From Rufibacter sp. LB8 (lineage in GTDB: Bacteria > Bacteroidota > Bacteroidia > Cytophagales > Hymenobacteraceae), in NCBI RefSeq assembly GCF_014876185.1, contig NZ_JADALJ010000001.1:1779501-1843500 (forward strand): a DNA stretch of 64,000 nt, in the 5' to 3' direction. Positions within the stretch are counted from its first letter, which is position 1; every line of letters begins with the position of its first letter. The notes beneath the pieces were generated by a model, which worked only from the letters and a program-made list of their open reading frames with translations, had not been told where the DNA came from and did not search any database. Both the position numbers and the translations under genes were made by a program. Positions 42,321 to 49,514 of this stretch are shown here, in pieces.

Positions 42321-42671
42321 TTACAAAAGCTCTTTGGCAGGGTCCCAGAAACGTTTTTCAAAATCTTGTACCTGGTCGTTTTCAATCTTTATGCCTTCGC
42401 TTTCAAGATGTGCCTGCATGGCGTCAGAAGATCCAAAATGCTGCTTGCCGGTGAGCAGGCCATTTCTGTTGACTACGCGGTAAGCCGGTATGCCATGTTG
42501 CGCGTGCGAGGCGATCAAAGCCCAGCCCACCATGCGGGCCGATCCCTTCGCGCCCAGATAAGCGGCAATGGCGCCGTAAGAAGTTACCCGCCCCGGCGGA
42601 ATCAGCTTCACTACTTCATACACGTCTTTAAAAAAATTGGTCTTTTTATCTGAGGCGTTGCTGGCTGGCAT
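42321..42671 (-). CDS. Alkyltransferase-like protein (MGMT family, no active-site cysteine)
   Basis: 116 residues, just the C-terminal domain of O6-methylguanine-DNA methyltransferase. The winged helix carries IPPGRVTSYGAIAAYLG, GSARMVGWAL and the Arg finger. The active-site PCHR motif is replaced by PAYR (residues 62-65), so the acceptor cysteine is Ala63. Such alkyltransferase-like proteins bind O6-alkylguanine without repairing it and hand it to nucleotide-excision repair. Length and fold match the ATL group. The Tyr in place of His is unusual compared with PWHR-type ATLs. Confidence 0.9.
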   Translation of the reverse strand: MPASNASDKKTNFFKDVYEVVKLIPPGRVTSYGAIAAYLGAKGSARMVGWALIASHAQHGIPAYRVVNRNGLLTGKQHFGSSDAMQAHLESEGIKIENDQVQDFEKRFWDPAKELL

Positions 42672-43186
42672 AGGTGGCGCAATTTTGAGATGGTACGTAG
42701 CGGATAGACCAAAGCGTTTAATTTATACACCAGATTAAACTTTACCGGCATTTTTAGGTCTTACTTATAAAAGTAAGAAAAAACGCAATATTTTTGTCTG
42801 CCATGGGGTTACAAGAAGAAGTACCTTGTACTCAATGGTGCTTGCTCATAACCCCCCTAAGCCTCCTCAAAGGAATGAAAAAAGTGACCCTGGCCCCTCA
42901 GCTGACACCTTTCGTCAAAAAAACTTCCTTGCTTACAGAAACTGGTTATTCTTGCTTCTCCCCCAATTTAACCAGAAACGGATTTTTTTGGCAGCCAGTA
43001 ACCGGGCAACCACTCACCCCTAAGTAACCTTTTTCACCACTGACCCAACCTCTTCATTTTCCGGTAACTGCAGGGAACTTACTTCCTTTGTCGCTCCTTT
43101 AAGAAGCTTGGGGTTGGCCCATATATTCATAACCGTCGGTTTTAGCGCCGTACCTTTTCCTCAACCTAATACAGCGTTCTGTTTCT
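42672..43186. other. Divergent region upstream of the RND operon
   Basis: 515 bases. An open frame at 42794-43027 has poor codon bias. A C-rich stretch near 42850 (ACCCCCCTAAGCCTCCTC) resembles one near 34095. No TetR- or MarR-type regulator gene is present next to the efflux operon. Confidence 0.45.
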
Positions 43187-44305
43187 ATGAAAATCAAACA
43201 TATTGTGATTGCCCTTCTTATCCTAGGTTTTGGCGCCTTAGTTTATTACCGCTACACCACCAACCAGGAACAAGCCGGTGCGGCCGGTGGAGGCCCCGGC
43301 GGGGGAAAAGGCGGTCCGGGTGCCGGAGGAAAAGGTGGCCCTGGTGGCGGAGGCGGCATGCCCATGCGCGTGAGCGGCATGGTGGTGCAACCCCAGGAAT
43401 TCGCCAATGCGCTGTCTGTGACCGGTTCCATTGAAGCCAACGAACAGATTGAAGTGAGAGGCCAGGTGGCTGGTTTGGTGCGGGGCATTTACTTTCAGGA
43501 AGGCGGCAACGTACGCAAAGGCCAGGTGTTGGTAAAAATTGACGATTCTGAACTGAGAGCCCAACTGGCCCAGGCCCAAACCCGCCGTAGCCTCGCCTCT
43601 GAAAACGAGCGCCGCGCGGGTCTGCTTTTGGCCAAAGAGGCCATCAGCCGTGAAGAATATGACGTAGCCCGCGCCGAACTGAAAACCGCGCAGGCGCAGA
43701 TTCAGTTAGTGCAGGCGCAATTGGCCAAAACTTCCATCACAGCACCTTTTTCTGGTAAAGTGGGTTTACGGGCGGTCTCCACAGGCAGCTTTTTATCACC
43801 AGAGACGGTGGTGACCAATTTAATGAGCACCAACCCCGCTAAAATCACGTTTGCCGTACCAGAGAAATATGCTGCGCAGGTAAAAGAAGGCACAGAAATT
43901 ACCTTTACCGTAGCGGGCACCACCAACAAATTCAAAGCCAAAGTGTACGCCATTGAGCCTGGCATTCAAGCGGCCACGCGTACGCTGCAGCTACGGGCCC
44001 GGGCAGACAATGCCAACGGTGATTTAATGCCCGGTTCTTTCGCCAATATTCAAATGCCGTTGACAGTTATTCCAGATGCTCTCCTCATCCCTACCCAAGC
44101 GGTGGTGCCCGTGCAAAACGGAAAAAAAGTGTTCATCACGGAGAACGGGAAAGCCAAGGAAGTCATGATTGAAACCGGCACCCGCACAGAGAAAGACCTG
44201 TTGGTGACGTCTGGCCTGAGTGCCGGAGATACATTGTTGACCACCGGCGTGATGACCTTGAAAGCTGGCAGCCCCGTGAAAGTGGCGATTGTTAAGCAGC
44301 AATAA
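43187..44305 (+). CDS. RND efflux periplasmic adaptor (membrane fusion protein)
   Basis: 372 residues with an N-terminal membrane anchor (IVIALLILGFGALVYY). A glycine-rich linker occupies about residues 30-60. Lipoyl half-motifs (IEVRGQVAGLVRGIYFQEG and ITAPFSGKVGLRAVSTG), a coiled-coil hairpin (about 118-170, YDVARAELKTAQAQIQ) and beta-barrel domains are present. This is the AcrA/MexA type of MFP that bridges pump and TolC. The next gene starts 14 bases after the stop, so the three genes form one operon. Confidence 0.95.
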   Translation: MKIKHIVIALLILGFGALVYYRYTTNQEQAGAAGGGPGGGKGGPGAGGKGGPGGGGGMPMRVSGMVVQPQEFANALSVTGSIEANEQIEVRGQVAGLVRGIYFQEGGNVRKGQVLVKIDDSELRAQLAQAQTRRSLASENERRAGLLLAKEAISREEYDVARAELKTAQAQIQLVQAQLAKTSITAPFSGKVGLRAVSTGSFLSPETVVTNLMSTNPAKITFAVPEKYAAQVKEGTEITFTVAGTTNKFKAKVYAIEPGIQAATRTLQLRARADNANGDLMPGSFANIQMPLTVIPDALLIPTQAVVPVQNGKKVFITENGKAKEVMIETGTRTEKDLLVTSGLSAGDTLLTTGVMTLKAGSPVKVAIVKQQ

Positions 44306-44319
44306 AAAATTAAAAACCT

Positions 44320-47300
44320 ATGAGTTTATCTACCACAAGTATAAAACGCCCGGTTTTTACCATTGTGCTCAATTTGCTCCTCATGCTGTTTGGGGTGATT
44401 GGGTACACATTTCTGGGCGTTCGGGAATATCCTTCTATTGACCCGGCTATTGTGTCTGTGCGTACCAGTTACTCCGGCGCCAACTCAGACATTATTGAGT
44501 CACAGATTACAGAGCCGCTGGAAAAGGCCATTAACTCCATTGACGGGATTAGAAATATTTCTTCAACTTCTAACCAAGGCTCCAGCAACATCAACATTGA
44601 GTTTAATCTGGAGAAAAACCTGGAGGAAGCCGCCAATGACGTGCGTGACAAAGTATCTCAGGCCGTAAGAAGCTTGCCTGAGGACATTGATTCGCCACCG
44701 GTGGTTTCAAAAGCAGACGCAGATTCTGAACCCATCATCACAATGACCGTGCGTAGTGCCTCCCGTGACGCCTTACAGTTGTCAGATTATGCGGAGAATG
44801 TGATTTCTCAGCGTTTGCAGACCATTCCTGGGGTGAGTAGCATTCAGATCTGGGGGCAGAAACGTTACGCCATGCGCCTCTGGATTGATCCCATGAAACT
44901 GGCTTCTTATGGCTTGACAGTGGCAGATGTGCGCACGGCCCTCAACCGCCAAAACGTAGAATTACCCACTGGTAAAGTAAGCGGCAGCAACACAGAATTA
45001 ACGGTTAAAACGCTGGGTAACCTCTCAAACCCAGAGCAGTTCAACAACCTTATCATTGCCTCACAAGGCGAGACCATCACCCGCTTCAGTGACATCGGCC
45101 GCGCCGAATTGGGGCCTGAGAACCTGGAAACCAAGATGACGGAGTCAGGCACACCCATGGTGGGCATGGCCATTATTCCCCAACCGGGCACCAACTACCT
45201 GGAAATTGCCGGTAACTTCTATGACCAGTTTGACAAACTCAAAACCGAAGTGCCCGCTGATATTCAGCTAGACATTGTGATGGACAACACCGTGTTCATC
45301 CAGAAATCAGTGACGGAGGTGGCCGAGACAATCTTGATTGCCTTGGTGCTGGTGATTCTAATCATCTATCTGTTCTTCCGGGACTGGGGCATTGCGTTCC
45401 GGCCCTTGATTGACATTCCGGTGTCTTTGATCGCCACGTTCTTCATTATGTATTTGGCGGGTTTCTCCATCAATGTCTTGACGTTGCTAGCTATTGTGTT
45501 GGCCACCGGTCTGGTGGTGGATGACGGTATTGTGGTAACAGAGAACATCTACAAGAAAGTAGAGGAAGGCATGTCTCCCATTGAGGCGGCCATCAAAGGC
45601 TCCAATGAGATTTTCATGGCGGTCATTTCCATCTCCATCACGCTGGCGGCGGTTTTCTTACCGGTAATCTTCCTGGAAGGATTTGTGGGTAGGCTCTTTC
45701 GGGAATTTGGCGTGGTGATTGGCGCGGCGGTGTTGATCTCAGCGTTTGTTTCTTTGACCTTGACGCCTATGCTGAACGCGTACCTGATGAAAGGTGGCGA
45801 GCAGAAGAAATCTAGGTTCTACAACTGGACTGAGCCTATGTTCCAACGCATGAACAGCGGCTACGCCGAGGCGTTGACCAGTTTCATGAAACGCAAATGG
45901 CTCAGTTTCCCTATCATTCTGGCTTGTTTAGGCTTAACGGTTCTTTTCTACATGACCTTGCAGAAAGAAACCGCGCCATATGATGACCGAAGCATGCTGC
46001 GGGTATCTGCCACAGCCCCAGAAGGTGCCTCTTATGAATACATGGACCGCTTCATGCTGGAACTCACCAAGTTGGTAGATGACTCTGTCCCTGAGAAGAA
46101 TGTAAACCTGGTCATCACCTCGCCCGGCTTCGGGTCCAGCTCCGTCAACAGCGGCATGATGCGCTTGGCGTTGAAACAACCTGAAGAACGGGAACGCTCC
46201 CAAAAGGAAATAGCCGATCAACTTTCTAAACTAACACGTCGTTTTCCGGAGGCACGCACCAACGTGAGCCAGCAACCTACTATTTCCGTGAACAGAAGAG
46301 GCGGGCAGCCCATTCAATACATTATTCAGGCGCCAAACTTTGAGAAGCTGCAGGAGAAAATACCGCAGTTTATGGAAGCCGTGGCCGCCAACCCAATTTT
46401 TGTGCAGCCAGATGTAAACCTGAAATTCAACAAGCCGGAAATCAACATCACCATTGACCGGGAGAAAGCGCAAAGCCTGGGCATATCTGTGATTGACGTG
46501 GCCCAAACGCTGCAGCTCTCTTTAAGCGGGCAACGCTTTGGGTATTTCCTGATGAACGGCCGGCAGTACCAGGTAATGGGCCAGTTTGACCGCCCAGACC
46601 GTGATGACCCCATGGACCTGACCTCTCTGTTTGTGCGCAGTTCTACCGGACAGTTGGTACAGCTTGACAACCTGGTCACCATGGAAGAGAAAAGCAGTCC
46701 GCCGCAATTGTACCACAACAACCGCTATTTGTCGGCTACGGTTTCTGCCGGTTTGGCCCCGGGCAAAAGCATTGGCGACGGCATTGACGCCATGGACGCT
46801 ATCAGAGACAAAGTATTGGACGAGTCTTTCTCTACTGACTTGGGCGGCGAATCCCGTGACTTTGTGGAAAGCGGTTCCAACACCATGTTCGCCTTTGGGC
46901 TGGCCTTGCTGTTGATTTACCTGATTCTGGCCGCCCAGTTTGAGAGCTTCGTGGACCCGTTCATCATTATCTTGACCGTGCCTATGGCCGTGGCCGGTGC
47001 CATGCTTAGTTTGTGGTTGCTCGGGCAAACCTGGAACATTTTCAGCCAGATTGGGACTATTATGCTCATTGGCCTGGTAACTAAGAACGGGATTCTGATT
47101 GTGGAATTCGCGAATCAGCTGCGCGAGGAAGGCAAACCAAAATTAGAAGCCATTCTGGAAGCTTCTGAAGCCCGTTTGAGACCAATCTTGATGACCAGTT
47201 TGGCCATTGCCTTGGGTGCCTTGCCTATTGCTCTGGCCTTGGGTGCGGCGGCGCAAAGCCGCATGGGCATGGGGATAGTGATTGTAGGCGGTACTATTTT

Positions 47301-47418
47301 CTCCTTGATTCTGACGCTCTTCGTGATTCCGGCCATCTATGCCATGTGGTCTAAGGAGCGCAAGCATCATCCAGAATTTGACCACATTGAAGAATACGAA
47401 AAAGCGGTTTCCCATTAA
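44320..47418 (+). CDS. RND multidrug efflux pump, HAE1 family
   Basis: 1032 residues, the usual length. Twelve membrane helices in two halves. Helix 4 shows GLVVDDGIVVTEN, with the paired Asp residues of the proton relay, and helix 10 carries the matching Lys region (GLVTKNGILIVEFAN). The porter domain contains REYPSIDPAIVSVRTSY and QITEPLEKAINSIDGI. This is the AcrB/MexB-like group rather than the CzcA metal group. It exports hydrophobic compounds using the proton gradient through the adjacent adaptor and TolC protein. Confidence 0.95.
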   Translation: MSLSTTSIKRPVFTIVLNLLLMLFGVIGYTFLGVREYPSIDPAIVSVRTSYSGANSDIIESQITEPLEKAINSIDGIRNISSTSNQGSSNINIEFNLEKNLEEAANDVRDKVSQAVRSLPEDIDSPPVVSKADADSEPIITMTVRSASRDALQLSDYAENVISQRLQTIPGVSSIQIWGQKRYAMRLWIDPMKLASYGLTVADVRTALNRQNVELPTGKVSGSNTELTVKTLGNLSNPEQFNNLIIASQGETITRFSDIGRAELGPENLETKMTESGTPMVGMAIIPQPGTNYLEIAGNFYDQFDKLKTEVPADIQLDIVMDNTVFIQKSVTEVAETILIALVLVILIIYLFFRDWGIAFRPLIDIPVSLIATFFIMYLAGFSINVLTLLAIVLATGLVVDDGIVVTENIYKKVEEGMSPIEAAIKGSNEIFMAVISISITLAAVFLPVIFLEGFVGRLFREFGVVIGAAVLISAFVSLTLTPMLNAYLMKGGEQKKSRFYNWTEPMFQRMNSGYAEALTSFMKRKWLSFPIILACLGLTVLFYMTLQKETAPYDDRSMLRVSATAPEGASYEYMDRFMLELTKLVDDSVPEKNVNLVITSPGFGSSSVNSGMMRLALKQPEERERSQKEIADQLSKLTRRFPEARTNVSQQPTISVNRRGGQPIQYIIQAPNFEKLQEKIPQFMEAVAANPIFVQPDVNLKFNKPEINITIDREKAQSLGISVIDVAQTLQLSLSGQRFGYFLMNGRQYQVMGQFDRPDRDDPMDLTSLFVRSSTGQLVQLDNLVTMEEKSSPPQLYHNNRYLSATVSAGLAPGKSIGDGIDAMDAIRDKVLDESFSTDLGGESRDFVESGSNTMFAFGLALLLIYLILAAQFESFVDPFIIILTVPMAVAGAMLSLWLLGQTWNIFSQIGTIMLIGLVTKNGILIVEFANQLREEGKPKLEAILEASEARLRPILMTSLAIALGALPIALALGAAAQSRMGMGIVIVGGTIFSLILTLFVIPAIYAMWSKERKHHPEFDHIEEYEKAVSH

Positions 47419-47438
47419 GATTAGACTCACCTTTCCTT

Positions 47439-48758
47439 ATGATACAAAGTAAAAAAAGCTTACTCTGGTTGGTTGCCCTGTTGGCCGTGTTGGCCACAGG
47501 CCCAGCCCGGGCGCAGGAGCTTTTAACCTTAGAAGACGCCGTAAAGATTGCGCTGGAGCGTAATTATGACATCAAACTGTTCACCAATGACCGGCAGATT
47601 GCCGAGAACAATGTAAGCCGCGGCAACGCCGGCATGTTGCCTAACGTGAACGCCACGCTTACCAACAGCAATTCTATTCAGAACAACTCCCAAACCCGCG
47701 CCGACGGTCAAGTGAACGAGGTAAACTGGGGCCGCGGCTCCAACCTTAACTACGGCGTTGGCTTGAACTGGACTATTTTTGACGGCTTCCGGATGTTTGC
47801 GCGCTACGAGCAGTTGCAGGAACTACAGAAACTCGGCGAAGCCAACTTGCAGCAAACCATTGTGACACGGGTGAGCGATGTAGTAGCTCTGTACTATGAA
47901 ATGGTGCAGCAGCAACTCCAGATCCAGGCCTATGATACCGCCATTGCCTTGTCTAGGTTTAGGGTGGAAACGGCTCAGAACCGCTTCCAGATTGGGAAAT
48001 CGGCCCGTTTGGAGGTGTTGAATGCGCAGGTGGACTACAACACAGATACCACCAACCTGTTACGCCAGCAGGACCTCTACCGGAATACCCAAATCAGGCT
48101 GAACGAGATCATGGCCCGCGATGTCAATATCAGATTCAAGGTAGTAAACGGCATCACCATTGATGACCGCCTGACTTTGAGCCAATTGACCACCCAAGCC
48201 ACTGAGCAGAACCCGGCCTTAAAAGCCGCCATCTTAAACAAGCGTATTGCAGAATTGGAAGCTCGCCAGGTGCGTGCCAGCCGCTACCCTACCATTGGCG
48301 TGAACACGGGGTACACCTTTTCCAGGAATCAATCGGCGTTGGGTTTCTCCACTTTGTCTACCGGCAATGGCCTTACCTACGGCGTCACGGCTTCTGTGCC
48401 TATTTTTACTGGCTTCAACCAGCGTCGAAATGAGCAGAACGCTAACATTATCATAAATAGCGCTGAACTGCAACTGGCCCAGGTGAACCAAAACATTCAG
48501 GCGCAATTGGCGGCCGCGTTTCAAACCTACCAGACCAACCTGTCTTTGGTGCGATTGGAGGAAAACAATACCCGCATTGCCCGCCAAAACCTTGATATTA
48601 CCATGGAGAAATATCGCCTGGGCAGCATCACCACCATGGAAGTGCGTGATGCCCAACTCAACTTCGTGAATGCCACTGTGCGGTACAGCAATGCCCTTTA
48701 CCAAGCCAAGCTAGGCGAAATTGGACTAAGAGAAATTGCAGGAAATGTAAATCTGTAA
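47439..48758 (+). CDS. TolC-family outer-membrane efflux channel
   Basis: 439 residues with a signal peptide (residues 1-29, TGPARAQ). Two tandem OEP repeats form the helical barrel; each has the long helices with AEARQVRASRYPTIGVNTGY or similar beta-strand segments. The C-terminal ALYQAKLGEIGLREIAG is typical. It lacks the N-terminal Cys of lipoprotein TolC relatives. It is the last gene of the operon, 20 bases after the pump, and a palindrome copy lies 23 bases after its stop. Confidence 0.95.
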   Translation: MIQSKKSLLWLVALLAVLATGPARAQELLTLEDAVKIALERNYDIKLFTNDRQIAENNVSRGNAGMLPNVNATLTNSNSIQNNSQTRADGQVNEVNWGRGSNLNYGVGLNWTIFDGFRMFARYEQLQELQKLGEANLQQTIVTRVSDVVALYYEMVQQQLQIQAYDTAIALSRFRVETAQNRFQIGKSARLEVLNAQVDYNTDTTNLLRQQDLYRNTQIRLNEIMARDVNIRFKVVNGITIDDRLTLSQLTTQATEQNPALKAAILNKRIAELEARQVRASRYPTIGVNTGYTFSRNQSALGFSTLSTGNGLTYGVTASVPIFTGFNQRRNEQNANIIINSAELQLAQVNQNIQAQLAAAFQTYQTNLSLVRLEENNTRIARQNLDITMEKYRLGSITTMEVRDAQLNFVNATVRYSNALYQAKLGEIGLREIAGNVNL

Positions 48759-48781
48759 TTTACTTTTGCTTTGACTACAAT

Positions 48782-48822
48782 TCCGTTTTGGGGCTCATTT
48801 TCAGAAATGAGCTCTAAAACGG
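48782..48822. repeat. Dispersed palindrome copy 22 (GGGGCTC type)
   Basis: TTCCGTTTTGGGGCTCATTT with AAATGAGCTCTAAAACGGG, one mismatch. Followed by TTTTA; probable terminator of the efflux operon. Confidence 0.88.
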
Positions 48823-48900
48823 GAGTTTTACTTCCTAGTCATCCTGAGTCTGCCGAAGGATCTAACAAATACTCTTTATTGGACTGTTCAAGCAATTCCC

Positions 48901-49460
48901 TTCGCCGTTGTTGGTGTTCTAACCAACAACCTATACTGCGTTTGTAGAAGCTTTTGTGCATGCAGTTTGCTTTCCTTTCAAATGACCGCTTACTCCTGAG
49001 TTTTACAAGACAGCCTTTTCCTTATTATGGCTCCGAGCGCTCACGGCCGCGAGGCCCCGCCTTCCCCTCTCGCGCTGTACCAGCTTCCGGGTGCCTTCGG
49101 CACCCGCCTAGCGGCGACGGAACCTGCTTAGGCGCTCGATGGAAAGGCTGGAAAAGGACCGGGTTGAAAGGCAGTCTGCGTTTTGGGCATCAGCAGTTCC
49201 GCCTGCTCAAAAGACCTCACAGGTTTTCGAAACCTGTGAGGTCTGCGCCATTTGCGTTTCTAGGCTCTGGAATGGAAATGGAGGCGAAACTGATAAATAA
49301 CCTTTCCTAGGAAACATCCCTGCCGCAAGTTTAGCAACAGCGTAACTTGTGGCAGAAGAAAATGTAGAGACCAGGCACTGCCTTGTCTCTTCGGTGGAGG
49401 ACCCGACATTCGCCTGCTCAAAAGACACTCGTAGCGTGCGCAGCTCCTACGAGTGTCTCT
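48901..49460. repeat. Composite structured repeat, copy B
   Basis: The same order as copy A: hairpin GTTGTTGGTG (48906-48929), identical 60-base block (48962-49021), identical 45-base block (49029-49073), variable centre of 56 bases holding GGGTGCCTTCGGCACCC, identical 25-base block (49130-49154). It has extra hairpins absent from A (GACCTCACAGG / CCTGTGAGGTC, 49213-49243), then the decayed palindrome, AGAGACCAGGCA hairpin (49367-49390) and GACACTCGTAG / CTACGAGTGTC (49424-49457). CTGCTCAAAAGAC precedes both of the last-named hairpin types. Non-coding. Confidence 0.8.
49254..49290. repeat. Dispersed palindrome copy 23 (variant, inside composite repeat B)
   Basis: GCGTTTCTAGGCTC and GGAGGCGAAACTG; same diverged subtype as copy 18. 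Confidence 0.55.
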
Positions 49461-49465
49461 GCCAA

Positions 49466-49511
49466 TTTCCGTTTTGGGGCTCATTTTAGGAAATGAGCCC
49501 CAAAACGGAAA
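49466..49511. repeat. Dispersed palindrome copy 24 (GGGGCTC type)
   Basis: TTTCCGTTTTGGGGCTCATT, loop TAGG, perfect complement. It ends four bases before the stop of the YdiJ-like gene. Confidence 0.92.
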
Positions 49512-49514
49512 CGG

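Noticed and set aside
42794-43027. 77-residue open frame upstream of the RND operon
   Set aside because: Poor codon bias and a C-rich repeat-like stretch; no domain.
48954-49310. 118-residue open frame in composite repeat B
   Set aside because: It runs across hairpin modules and repeats, has no codon bias, and in copy A the same blocks do not stay open in that frame. Likely a source of spurious hypothetical proteins.
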